From assembly GCF_042683665.1 (NCBI RefSeq), contig NZ_JBHUOO010000023.1: a DNA stretch of 64,000 nucleotides; one strand, written 5' to 3'. Below the pieces are notes generated by a model. The model had not been told where the DNA came from. It made no database searches and saw nothing but the letters and a program-made list of their open reading frames with translations. The position numbers and the translations under genes were made by a program. This DNA is from Leeuwenhoekiella polynyae. Its GTDB lineage: Bacteria > Bacteroidota > Bacteroidia > Flavobacteriales > Flavobacteriaceae. The stretch's first letter is position 1. Each line of letters opens with the position of its first letter. Positions 26,890 through 35,229 of this stretch are shown here, one piece after another.

Positions 26890-27192
26890 TTATTTGTTTT
26901 CAAATTGCAAAAGCGGAGTTATGAGTAAGGAGCCCAATAAAAATATAATAGCTGCTATGCCAATCCCTATTAATACATTCTCTACGCTTGGATTTTTAGA
27001 ACCAAAATATAGAAAAGACATTAATATTGATGTTCCAACAATTAAACCGCCATATAATCTGTTTTTCGCACTGTGAACTATTAACGAACCACAGCTTTTA
27101 CATTCAATATTGGAGTAGCCTTTGTAACTCAGAAAGCTTTTGTAAATACTTATTGAGTTTAAATTGCTATTACAATTAAGACGCTGTGCCAT
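26890..27192 (-). CDS. Small membrane protein with CxxC motif, unknown
   Basis: A 100-residue protein with an N-terminal soluble part carrying CKSCGS (about 32-37) and one further Cys at 7, followed by two transmembrane helices (about 48-65 and 72-93). The CxxC could be half of a zinc ribbon or a redox pair. No family is recognised. It begins 3 bp after the M3 peptidase stop codon, and a shared terminator follows it, so it is probably expressed with the peptidase. Confidence 0.6.
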   Translation of the reverse strand: MAQRLNCNSNLNSISIYKSFLSYKGYSNIECKSCGSLIVHSAKNRLYGGLIVGTSILMSFLYFGSKNPSVENVLIGIGIAAIIFLLGSLLITPLLQFENK

Positions 27193-27195
27193 TCA

Positions 27196-29229
27196 TTAGG
27201 ATTTAATCAACCCTGCTCTTTTTAATAGTGCTTCAGGATTGGGTTCTTTTCCGCGGAAGCGCTTATACAACACCATAGGATCTTCGGTGCCTCCTTGAGA
27301 AAGGATATGATTTTTGAACTTATCTGCAACTTCTTTATTAAAAATACCATTTTCTTTAAAATATGCAAAAGCGTCTGCATCCAGAACTTCAGCCCATTTA
27401 TAAGAATAATAGCCACTTGAGTACCCTCCTTGAAAAATGTGAGAAAATGCTACACTCATGCAGTTTTCGGCTACATCAGGATATAATTTTGTTCCCTCAA
27501 AAGCTGCTGTTTCGTGAGCTTTTACATTTTTAATTCCGCTAGGATCTGTTGCATGCCAGGACATATCTAGTATACCAAAACTCAATTGACGCAAGGTTTG
27601 CATTCCTTCTTGAAAGTTTGCAGCCTTTTTAATTTTATCGATCAATACCATCGGGATGGTTTCTCCGGTTTCGTAATGCTTTGCGAAAAGCGCCAGAGCT
27701 TCAGGCTCATAACACCAGTTCTCTAAAACCTGACTCGGTAACTCTACAAAATCCCAAAATACAGAAGGACCGGACAAACTAGGATATGTAGTGTTTGCAA
27801 GCATCCCGTGTAAGCCGTGACCAAACTCGTGAAATAAAGTGGTAACCTCATTAAACGTTAGTAAAGAAGGCTTAGAAGGGGTAGGCTTGGTGAAGTTACA
27901 CACATTAGAAACGTGTGGTCTTTCATTAACGCCGTCTTTTATGAATTGCCCTTTAAATTGGGTCATCCAGGCTCCGCCACGTTTGCCGGCGCGCGGATGA
28001 AAATCAGCATAAAAAAGAGCTTCAAAATTATCTTTATCATCAAATACCTGATAGGTTTTTACATCCTTATGATATTTTGGGATATCAAAAACCTCCAAGA
28101 AACGTAGTCCGTATAATTTTTTAGCAACATTAAATACACCGTCTATGACATTCTCAAGTTTGAAATAGGGTTTCAGCAATTCATCATCCAATTCAAAAAG
28201 CTGTTGTTTTAACTTTTCAGAATAAAAAGCGCTATCCCATTTTTGTAATTGCTCTATCCCGTCTCGTTCTTTAGCAAAGTTTTCCAGCTGTTTAAATTCC
28301 AGCTCTGCTGCAGGTTTTGCTTTTTCAAGTAGATCTTCTAAAAATCGCTCAACATTCTCGGGAGCTTTAGCCATACGCTCCTCAAGTACAAAGTGGGCGT
28401 GAGTTTTATAGCCCAGTAAATTTGCACGTTCGTGACGCAGGTTTACGATAGTTAAAACGTTGTCCTGATTATCCAACTCGTCATTATGAAAACCTTTTGC
28501 GCCAAAAGCAATCGCCATTTTTTTTCGTAGTTCACGATTTTCGGCATACTTCATAAAAGGAATATAGCTGGGGTATTCTAGTGTGAAGATCCAACCTTCT
28601 TTTTCCTTTTCTTCAGCAGTCTGTGAAGCACTCTCTATAGTGCTTTCCGGCAAACCGGCAAGATCAGCTTCATCAGTAATGTGGAGCTCAAATTTGTTCG
28701 TTTCGGCTAAAATATTCTCACCAAAAGTCAACGCGAGTTTAGAAAGTTGAGTGTCTATTTCACGTAAGCGTGCTTTTTTATCTTCAGGAAGATTTGCTCC
28801 ATTTCGAGAAAAACCTTTGTACTTCTTTTCAAGAAGAACCTGTTGCTCTCTACTGAGTTCTAGAGAATCCTTAGTATCAAAAACGTGTTTTACACGTTTG
28901 AATAGGGTTTCGTTTAGTGTAATGTCGTTAGAAAACTCTGATAATAGCGGAGATACTTCTTGAGCTGTTTTTTGAATAGTCTCATTCGTCTCTGCACTGT
29001 TTATGTTAAAAAAAGCGCTGGTAATACGATCTAACTTATAGCCCGCATAATCTAAAGCAGCTATCGTATTTTCAAAAGTTGGAGGTTCACTAGAATTTGC
29101 AATTAGGTCGATTTCCTTACGAGCTTCTAGTATAGCTTGTTCAATAGCCGGTTTATAGTCAGTATCTTGAATTGCATCAAAAGGTGCGATATCAAAATTT
29201 TTAAGCAATATATTTTCTGAATCTTTCAA
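27196..29229 (-). CDS. M3 family metallopeptidase (oligopeptidase / dipeptidyl carboxypeptidase)
   Basis: A 677-residue protein of the thimet-oligopeptidase family, near the usual length of Dcp and OpdA (about 680). The zinc motif HEFGH is in TLFHEFGHGLHGML and the third ligand Glu is downstream in FWDFVELPSQVLENW; GGYSSGYYSYKWAEVLDADAF is typical of the C-terminus. No signal peptide is seen, so it is likely cytoplasmic and degrades short peptides. Dcp and oligopeptidase A cannot be separated here. Confidence 0.92.
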   Translation of the reverse strand: MKDSENILLKNFDIAPFDAIQDTDYKPAIEQAILEARKEIDLIANSSEPPTFENTIAALDYAGYKLDRITSAFFNINSAETNETIQKTAQEVSPLLSEFSNDITLNETLFKRVKHVFDTKDSLELSREQQVLLEKKYKGFSRNGANLPEDKKARLREIDTQLSKLALTFGENILAETNKFELHITDEADLAGLPESTIESASQTAEEKEKEGWIFTLEYPSYIPFMKYAENRELRKKMAIAFGAKGFHNDELDNQDNVLTIVNLRHERANLLGYKTHAHFVLEERMAKAPENVERFLEDLLEKAKPAAELEFKQLENFAKERDGIEQLQKWDSAFYSEKLKQQLFELDDELLKPYFKLENVIDGVFNVAKKLYGLRFLEVFDIPKYHKDVKTYQVFDDKDNFEALFYADFHPRAGKRGGAWMTQFKGQFIKDGVNERPHVSNVCNFTKPTPSKPSLLTFNEVTTLFHEFGHGLHGMLANTTYPSLSGPSVFWDFVELPSQVLENWCYEPEALALFAKHYETGETIPMVLIDKIKKAANFQEGMQTLRQLSFGILDMSWHATDPSGIKNVKAHETAAFEGTKLYPDVAENCMSVAFSHIFQGGYSSGYYSYKWAEVLDADAFAYFKENGIFNKEVADKFKNHILSQGGTEDPMVLYKRFRGKEPNPEALLKRAGLIKS

Positions 29230-29336
29230 TTTCGTATAGTGTTTTTTAAAGAATAAGCATTTAAGCTAGAGTTGTGATGTCTTTGTCGAGTATTATACTT
29301 AATTTCGTTTAAATTTAATACACGAAAAAACTGGAA

Positions 29337-29344
29337 TAGATTTG
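29337..29344 (+). promoter_or_regulatory. Orphan -7 element on the plus strand
   Basis: TAGATTTG matches TAnnTTTG exactly. It lies between two minus-strand genes, about 70 bp before a plus-directed terminator. No TTG is present at the expected -33 place. Confidence 0.35.
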
Positions 29345-29349
29345 TAGAT

Positions 29350-29436
29350 GGGTTTGATTAATAATATTTAGAATGGTTAATAAATACTTTAATTTACCTT
29401 GACATTTCTATACTGAGCCGCTTTTAGCGGCTCTTT
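29350..29436 (+). ncRNA. Candidate small RNA
   Basis: The segment between the -7 element at 29337-29344 and the T run of the hairpin at 29415-29439 would give an RNA of about 85-90 nt. It carries one tiny reading frame (29373-29402, 9 codons plus stop), otherwise nothing coding. Both neighbours (M3 peptidase and purE) are on the other strand, so the plus-strand terminator serves no known gene. This is inference from signal spacing only. Confidence 0.35.
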
Positions 29437-29439
29437 TTT
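29415..29439 (+). terminator. Plus-strand intrinsic terminator without an upstream gene
   Basis: GAGCCGCT-TTT-AGCGGCTC is followed by six T residues on the plus strand. On the minus strand no T run follows the stem, so it is not a good terminator for purE. Confidence 0.8.
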
Positions 29440-29917
29440 ATTTCTTAATCGAAGCCGCGCCTTGTATAACCTTATCTTTTAAGCCGGTTTTATACTGAAT
29501 CACTTTCTCACGAACGACAGCATCTGAAGCTCCAAGAATCTGAGCAGCAAGAATACCCGCATTTTGTGCTCCGTCTAATGCAACGGTTGCTACAGGAACG
29601 CCGCCTGGCATTTGTAATATTGAAAGTACAGAATCCCAGCCATCAATAGAATTACGAGATTTTACAGGAACGCCAATTACCGGTAACGGTGATAATGAAG
29701 CAATCATTCCCGGAAGATGCGCTGCCCCACCGGCACCTGCAATAATTACCTGTATGCCGCGTTCGTGCGCATTTTTGCCATAATCAAAAAGTTTATCTGG
29801 TGTACGGTGAGCAGACACGATGTCTATCTCAGTAGCGATACCAAAATTTTCAAGAATATCTATTGCAGCTTGCATCACCGGCATATCACTGGTGCTTCCC
29901 ATTATGATTCCTACCAT
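29438..29917 (-). CDS. purE: 5-(carboxyamino)imidazole ribonucleotide mutase
   Basis: A 159-residue class I PurE. It moves the carboxyl group of N5-CAIR to give CAIR in purine synthesis. The N-terminal GSTSDMPVMQAA, the SAHRTPD motif and AGAGGAAHLPGMIAS are intact. purK lies 6 bp upstream on the same strand, which is the expected partner. Confidence 0.96.
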   Translation of the reverse strand: MVGIIMGSTSDMPVMQAAIDILENFGIATEIDIVSAHRTPDKLFDYGKNAHERGIQVIIAGAGGAAHLPGMIASLSPLPVIGVPVKSRNSIDGWDSVLSILQMPGGVPVATVALDGAQNAGILAAQILGASDAVVREKVIQYKTGLKDKVIQGAASIKK

Positions 29918-29923
29918 TGTTTT

Positions 29924-31081
29924 TTATTTTGTAATTACTCGTATTGTTTTTTTAACTTCTTCAGCGATTTTACGTGCTTCACTTAAGTCACTGTTCACTA
30001 TGGTCACGTGCCCCATTTTTCTAAAGGGTCTGGTCTCGCGCTTTCCGTATATATGTGGAGTAACGCCTTTAAGCGCCAAAATATTTTCGATTTTCTCATA
30101 GAAGACGTCTCCTGTAAAGCCTTCTTCACCTACAAGATTAACCATTACAGCACCAATTTTACTTTCGGTTTCTCCTAGCGGAAGGTCTAAGATCGCACGT
30201 AAATGTTGCTCAAATTGATTGGTATAACTTCCTTCTATGCTGTAGTGACCACTGTTGTGAGGTCTTGGAGCCACTTCGTTAACCAGAATCTGATCGTCTT
30301 CGGTCTGAAACAGCTCAACAGCTAGCAAACCTACATGTTCAAAAGCTTCAGAAACCTGAGTGGCAACTTCTCGTGCTTTTGCGGCAACTTTATCGTCTAC
30401 TCGGGCCGGGCAAATCACATATTCAACCTGATTGGCTTCGGGATGAAATTCCATTTCTACAACCGGATAACTTTTTACTTCGCCTTTGGGATTACGAACA
30501 ACAATAACAGCCAGTTCATTTTTAAACGGGATCATATCTTCTGCAATACAAGGTGTATCCACAAGTTTTTCAAGATCCGCTTGTGAGCGCACAACTTGAA
30601 CTCCTTTACCGTCATAACCCCCTCGACAGCTTTTCCATACAAAAGGAAAACTCGTTTGATTTGCAGTAATAGCAAGCTTCAAGTCTTCTAGTTTTGCAAA
30701 GTGTTTGTAAGGGGCCGTAGGTGTATTTTTTTCAGTATAAAAATCTTTTTGAATTCCTTTATCCTGAATCTTGCGCAAAGTTTGTGGACTGGGGTAAACC
30801 TTGATTCCGTCTGCTTCCAGTTTTTCAAGCGCATCTACGTTTACAGCTTCGATCTCAAAAGTTACCACATCTGCTTGTTTTCCAAAATTGTAAACTGTAT
30901 CAAAGTCCATCAAATCTCCCTGCTCAAAATAATTTGCAGCAAGTCGAGAAGGAGCTTCAGGATTGGGATCTAAAACGAGAGTTTGAATATCAAATTTGCG
31001 TGTTTCGTAAAGGAGCATTTTGCCCAGTTGACCACCGCCTAGAATGGCAAGTTTAAAATCTGAAGAAAAATAAGATGTCAT
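29924..31081 (-). CDS. purK: 5-(carboxyamino)imidazole ribonucleotide synthase
   Basis: A 385-residue ATP-grasp enzyme that makes N5-CAIR from AIR, bicarbonate and ATP. GGGQLGKML is at the N-terminus, KSCRGGYDGKGVQVV forms the ATP-grasp loop, and NEVAPRPHNSGHYSIEG the C-terminal metal site. It is first in a purK-purE unit. A -7 type element lies about 73 bp upstream. Confidence 0.96.
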   Translation of the reverse strand: MTSYFSSDFKLAILGGGQLGKMLLYETRKFDIQTLVLDPNPEAPSRLAANYFEQGDLMDFDTVYNFGKQADVVTFEIEAVNVDALEKLEADGIKVYPSPQTLRKIQDKGIQKDFYTEKNTPTAPYKHFAKLEDLKLAITANQTSFPFVWKSCRGGYDGKGVQVVRSQADLEKLVDTPCIAEDMIPFKNELAVIVVRNPKGEVKSYPVVEMEFHPEANQVEYVICPARVDDKVAAKAREVATQVSEAFEHVGLLAVELFQTEDDQILVNEVAPRPHNSGHYSIEGSYTNQFEQHLRAILDLPLGETESKIGAVMVNLVGEEGFTGDVFYEKIENILALKGVTPHIYGKRETRPFRKMGHVTIVNSDLSEARKIAEEVKKTIRVITK

Positions 31082-31153
31082 TAAAATAGTGTCTTTTTTA
31101 CTCGATACTCGAGATTTAAATAATCAGGGGTTAATCGTCTAGAATTTATCTTA

Positions 31154-31161
31154 CAAAAGTA
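31154..31161 (-). promoter_or_regulatory. -7 element of purK-purE
   Basis: TACTTTTG on the minus strand matches TAnnTTTG. No TTG is found 19 bp upstream. It would give a leader of about 70 nt. The rest of the 31082-31323 gap shows only this and the divergent hpt-adk -7 element. Confidence 0.4.
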
Positions 31162-31284
31162 ACTTTTTACATACAGATTGCCGAAGCGCTTACCGAAATA
31201 CTTCGATTTAAACCCAGTAGATTTTTATTTTGAGCTTCCTTGTGTAATTGAAAGAGGCTCACAATGATATTCATTAACAATATG

Positions 31285-31292
31285 TATCTTTG
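31285..31292 (+). promoter_or_regulatory. -7 element of the hpt-adk fusion gene
   Basis: TATCTTTG matches TAnnTTTG, 31 bp before the ATG. No clear -33 TTG. Confidence 0.5.
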
Positions 31293-31323
31293 CGGCTTAG
31301 TTTAAACGACTACCACACCAATC

Positions 31324-32430
31324 ATGATTACATTAAACGGACTCCAGTTTCAAGAGTATATTTCTGAAAAAGAAGTACTCCATTCAATAGATGAGGTTGC
31401 GTTAGCCATCAACAGAGACTTTAAAGATAAGCGACCTGTTTTTTTGGTAGTACTCAACGGGGCTTACAAATTTGCAACAGAACTTCTAAGCCGTTTTGAA
31501 GGGGATTGTGAGATAGAATTCATCAAGATGAGTTCTTACGATGGTACGGCAAGTACAGGGCATGTGCAAACACATATTCCGCTTGAAGCAGATCTTGAAG
31601 AGCGTGAGGTTATTGTTATTGAAGATATTGTAGATAGCGGCAATACCATTGAGAAAATCACGCAAATGATGGTAAGTGCCGGAGTTAACAAATACCGCAT
31701 TGCGAGTTTGTTTTTTAAACCCGGTTCGTATACAAAAGAATACAAAATACATTACGTAGGCCTTGAAATTCCTAATGATTTTATCGTAGGTTATGGCTTA
31801 GATTATAACGGCTTGGGGCGTAACCTCAATGCGATTTATAAACTTAAAACCACAAAAATGACAAATCTGGTATTGTTCGGCCCTCCGGGAGCAGGTAAGG
31901 GTACACAAGCCTCTTTTTTAAAAGAAAAATACAATCTAATTCATATTTCTACGGGAGATGTTTTTAGATACAATATTAAAAATACTACCGAATTGGGTAC
32001 TCTGGCAAAATCATATATTGATAAAGGTCAGTTGGTGCCAGATACGGTTACCATTGATATGCTTAGTGCTGAAGTAGATAAAGCACCAGATGCTAACGGA
32101 TTTATTTTTGACGGGTTCCCAAGAACTACTGCACAGGCTGAAGCTTTAGATGTGCTTTTAGAAGAGAAAGGAACTCAGGTCGCAGCAATGATTGCCCTAG
32201 AAGTAGATGATGAGATTTTAGTAAAGCGTTTGTTAGAGCGCGGAAAAACTTCTGGTAGAAAAGATGATGCAGACGAGGCTGTGATACGCAATCGTATCAA
32301 GGTTTATTATGAGGAGACCGCTATTTTAAAAGGCTATTACCAGAAACAAGATAAATATTACGGAGTGGACGGTGTAGGTGAAATCAATGAGATCACTGCA
32401 CGTTTAAGCTCAGTTATAGATAAGCTTTAA
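31324..32430 (+). CDS. Fused hypoxanthine phosphoribosyltransferase - adenylate kinase
   Basis: A 368-residue two-domain protein in one uninterrupted frame. Residues 1 to about 175 are an HPRT domain with the PRPP-binding VIVIEDIVDSGNT motif. Residues 179-368 are a short-LID adenylate kinase: P-loop GPPGAGKGTQ, FDGFPRT, LLERGKTSGRKDD. The first salvages hypoxanthine or guanine to IMP or GMP; the second interconverts AMP, ATP and ADP. The kinase begins at an internal Met179 (ATG 31858) preceded by an A-rich stretch, so separate translation of the kinase is possible. I recall the same fusion from other Flavobacteriaceae, unchecked. Confidence 0.93.
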   Translation: MITLNGLQFQEYISEKEVLHSIDEVALAINRDFKDKRPVFLVVLNGAYKFATELLSRFEGDCEIEFIKMSSYDGTASTGHVQTHIPLEADLEEREVIVIEDIVDSGNTIEKITQMMVSAGVNKYRIASLFFKPGSYTKEYKIHYVGLEIPNDFIVGYGLDYNGLGRNLNAIYKLKTTKMTNLVLFGPPGAGKGTQASFLKEKYNLIHISTGDVFRYNIKNTTELGTLAKSYIDKGQLVPDTVTIDMLSAEVDKAPDANGFIFDGFPRTTAQAEALDVLLEEKGTQVAAMIALEVDDEILVKRLLERGKTSGRKDDADEAVIRNRIKVYYEETAILKGYYQKQDKYYGVDGVGEINEITARLSSVIDKL

Positions 32431-32456
32431 AGGCTAAATAACATAAAGTTGATTAT

Positions 32457-32488
32457 AAACCGCTTTTGTCAAGAGCGGTTTATTTTTG
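32457..32488 (+). terminator. Terminator of hpt-adk, overlapping the obgE -7 element
   Basis: AAACCGCT (32457-32464) pairs with AGCGGTTT (32474-32481), followed by TATTTTTG. This last octamer (32481-32488) also matches TAnnTTTG and lies 27 bp before the obgE start, so the T tract may double as the obgE -7 box. Confidence 0.65.
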
Positions 32489-32515
32489 TATTTTGAATTA
32501 AACAATAAACAGAAA

Positions 32516-33529
32516 ATGACCGAAGGAAATTTTGTTGATTACGTAAAAATGCATGTGTCTTCAGGAAAAGGAGGTTCAGGTTCTGCCCATTTGAGACGCG
32601 AGAAATTCGTCACAAAAGGTGGGCCTGATGGTGGAGATGGTGGTCGAGGAGGACATATTATTGCACGTGCAAACCCTAATTTGTGGACGTTGTTACACCT
32701 TAAGTTTAAAAGACACATCAAAGCTGGCCACGGAGGGAATGGTAGTAAACAAACAAGTACCGGTGCAGATGGTGAAGATATGTATGTAGATGTGCCACTG
32801 GGAACCGTAATACGTGATACTGAAACTCAGGAAATACTTAAAGAGATCACCGAAGAAGGGCAAGAGTATATCATTGCAGAAGGTGGTATGGGAGGCTTAG
32901 GAAATTCACATTTTAAGACTTCTACAAATCAAACGCCTCGCTATGCACAACCCGGTATAGGAGGTAAAGAGGTTGATGTGACGTTAGAGCTTAAGGTTCT
33001 TGCAGATGTAGGATTAGTAGGTTTTCCTAATGCAGGGAAGTCGACTTTACTTTCTGTAATCACAGCAGCAAAACCTAAGATTGCGAATTACGAGTTTACA
33101 ACGCTAAAACCTAATTTAGGAATCGTTCAGTACAGAGATTTTCAAACCTTTGTAATTGCAGATATTCCCGGGATTATTGAAGGTGCTGCTGAAGGTAAAG
33201 GACTTGGTTACCGTTTCCTTAGGCATATAGAGCGCAATTCAACCTTGCTATTTATGATTCCTGCAGATGCACCTGACGTGTCTGAACAGTATCAGATTTT
33301 ATTGCGCGAACTCGAGAAATATAATCCGGAATTATTAGATAAAGACAAACTAATAGCTATCACAAAATGCGATATGCTTGATGACGAGTTAAAAGCAGAG
33401 CTTAAAACCGAACTAGACAAGAATTTACCCGTTGAGTATTTGTTTATTTCGTCTGTGGCTCAGCAAGGTCTTACGCAATTAAAAGATCGCTTGTGGGCGA
33501 TGCTTAATCGTCCTGCAGTACAAGAATAA
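32516..33529 (+). CDS. obgE: GTPase Obg
   Basis: A 337-residue Obg from the ATG at 32516; the frame extends to 32486 but that part overlaps the promoter. The N-terminal glycine-rich Obg domain (VSSGKGGSGSAHLRREKF) is followed by a G domain with P-loop GFPNAGKST, G3 DIPGI and G4 TKCD. It acts in 50S ribosome maturation and stress control. The C-terminal OCT domain of some homologues is absent, as usual in this phylum. Confidence 0.95.
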   Translation: MTEGNFVDYVKMHVSSGKGGSGSAHLRREKFVTKGGPDGGDGGRGGHIIARANPNLWTLLHLKFKRHIKAGHGGNGSKQTSTGADGEDMYVDVPLGTVIRDTETQEILKEITEEGQEYIIAEGGMGGLGNSHFKTSTNQTPRYAQPGIGGKEVDVTLELKVLADVGLVGFPNAGKSTLLSVITAAKPKIANYEFTTLKPNLGIVQYRDFQTFVIADIPGIIEGAAEGKGLGYRFLRHIERNSTLLFMIPADAPDVSEQYQILLRELEKYNPELLDKDKLIAITKCDMLDDELKAELKTELDKNLPVEYLFISSVAQQGLTQLKDRLWAMLNRPAVQE

Positions 33530-33597
33530 CTTTCCTTATTTTAGGATTTTATTGACTCTTAAGGTGCTTCATTTTATCTATTTTTAAAAGAAAAGAT

Positions 33598-34122
33598 ATG
33601 ATGAAGCATTTTTTATTTTTAGTCCTTACAGCTACACTTTTCTCTTGCGGAAGTACCAAAGTGGCTTATGACTATGATGAGCAGATAGATTTCACAACCT
33701 ACAAGACTTATAACTACATAGGCGAAATGCAAACTGGTATGAGCCAGCTTGACGATAATCGCCTTATGGATGCAACTGATCTTGTGATGCAAGCAAATGG
33801 ATTTTCAAAATCTGAAACTCCAGATTTACTCATCAATATTGTAGTAGAACAGTATGACGCTGCACCTCAAAATTCAGTGGGAATAGGAGTTGGAGGAGGT
33901 AGTTATGGAGGCGGAGTAAGTGTAGGTGCCGGTATTCCGCTAGGCGGAAGAAAAGACTATCAGACCATCACGTTTGATTTGGTTGATGCACGTAAGGATA
34001 TGTTAGTCTGGCAGGCTGTTAGCGATAGTAATGTTGCCGTAAATACGAATCCTCAGGATCGGGTAGCGTATTTTACTAAAATCGTTCAAAAAGTATTCTC
34101 AGAATTTCCACCTGAGAAATAA
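33598..34122 (+). CDS. DUF4136 lipoprotein
   Basis: A 174-residue protein with a lipoprotein signal (LFSCGS; Cys at about 17) and the DUF4136 pattern: DFTTYKTYNYI early, a glycine-rich region (GVGGGSYGGGVSVGAG) in the middle, and LVWQAVSD late. Its function is unknown in the family. Start could also be the second ATG at 33601. It stands alone between obgE and a TPR gene. Confidence 0.8.
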   Translation: MMKHFLFLVLTATLFSCGSTKVAYDYDEQIDFTTYKTYNYIGEMQTGMSQLDDNRLMDATDLVMQANGFSKSETPDLLINIVVEQYDAAPQNSVGIGVGGGSYGGGVSVGAGIPLGGRKDYQTITFDLVDARKDMLVWQAVSDSNVAVNTNPQDRVAYFTKIVQKVFSEFPPEK

Positions 34123-34168
34123 TAGTTCAGTTTCAAGATTCATTTATTATAGTGGTCTGCTTTTTGTT

Positions 34169-34176
34169 TAGATTTG
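34169..34176 (+). promoter_or_regulatory. -7 element of the TPR gene
   Basis: TAGATTTG matches TAnnTTTG, with TTA at the -33 place after a 19-bp spacer. The ATG is 16 bp downstream. Confidence 0.45.
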
Positions 34177-34192
34177 ACTCAAACAACCAGAT

Positions 34193-35152
34193 ATGCATTT
34201 AAGAATTCTTTTTTTTCTACTTTTTTCAGCAACAGTATTTGCTCAAAAAACAGATTTTCAAAAAGCTGAAGGATATTTTAAAGCTGAAAATTTTGATAAG
34301 GCTAAGCCTATATTTTTAGCTTACTTAAAACAACATCCTAATGATGCTAAAACGCGTGAATATCTGGGTGATATAGCTTCTTACAGAGAGAATTGGGACG
34401 ATGCTATAACATATTATGAGGAGCTTTTAGAAGAGAATCCTTCTAGTGCTAATTTTAATTTCAAATATGGGGGAGCTTTGGGTATGAAAGCTTTAAATAT
34501 TAGCAAATTGCGTGCGCTTACTTATATAGACGATATCAAAAAACATTTTACCCGTGCTGCAGAATTAGATCCTAGACATATAGAAACACGCTGGGCGCTT
34601 GTAGAATTATACCTTCAGCTTCCGGGAATCATCGGTGGGAGCGAGAAAAAAGCTGAAGCTTATGCGATGGAACTTCAAAATATATCTCCGGTAGATGGTT
34701 ATATCGCAAGAGGCTATGTAGCCGAATATAAGAAGGACATGAAAAATGCAGAAGCACTTTATAAAAAGGCTATTGAAGTGGGAGGGTCTCCCACCACTTA
34801 TGAAAAGCTAATTAATCTGTATGAGAAAAAGAATGAACCTAAAAAAGCTTTAGATACAGCAGCTTCTAGTCTAAAACTTCACAAGCGTAACCAGATCAAT
34901 TATCAGATAGGTAAAATTGCTGCAGAATTTAATATCGAGCCCGATTTAGGATTGGCAAGTCTTAAGCATTATATCGAAAACCATTCTGTAAAAGACGGGG
35001 TGCCGGTTAGTTGGGCACATTATCGTATGGCTCAAATCTATAAAAATAGAGGCGATAAGACTCGCGCAATTCACTACATCAATCTGGCTCTTACCGATAA
35101 GCCTGATTTTGAGCAAGCTTTAGAGGAAAAAGAACGTATTTCTAAATTATAG
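34193..35152 (+). CDS. Secreted tetratricopeptide-repeat protein
   Basis: A 319-residue protein with a signal peptide (cleaved after VFAQ) and tetratricopeptide repeats from about residue 20 on, e.g. AEGYFKAENFDKAKPIFLAY, a typical 34-residue helix pair. TPR proteins act as scaffolds in the periplasm; no partner can be named. The gene is monocistronic between the DUF4136 lipoprotein and mpl. Confidence 0.8.
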   Translation: MHLRILFFLLFSATVFAQKTDFQKAEGYFKAENFDKAKPIFLAYLKQHPNDAKTREYLGDIASYRENWDDAITYYEELLEENPSSANFNFKYGGALGMKALNISKLRALTYIDDIKKHFTRAAELDPRHIETRWALVELYLQLPGIIGGSEKKAEAYAMELQNISPVDGYIARGYVAEYKKDMKNAEALYKKAIEVGGSPTTYEKLINLYEKKNEPKKALDTAASSLKLHKRNQINYQIGKIAAEFNIEPDLGLASLKHYIENHSVKDGVPVSWAHYRMAQIYKNRGDKTRAIHYINLALTDKPDFEQALEEKERISKL

Positions 35153-35229
35153 AATACTTATATTTCGGTCGCTTTTGATGCCGTTGATTTCTTAACTTGC
35201 GTTTTCTATTTTAACAGCAATTACAGACT

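Noticed and set aside
29415..29439. Hairpin as purE terminator
   Set aside because: On the minus strand the stem is not followed by a T run; the T run is on the plus strand only.
30335..30973. Plus-strand frames opposite purK
   Set aside because: Shadows of a complete, conserved gene.
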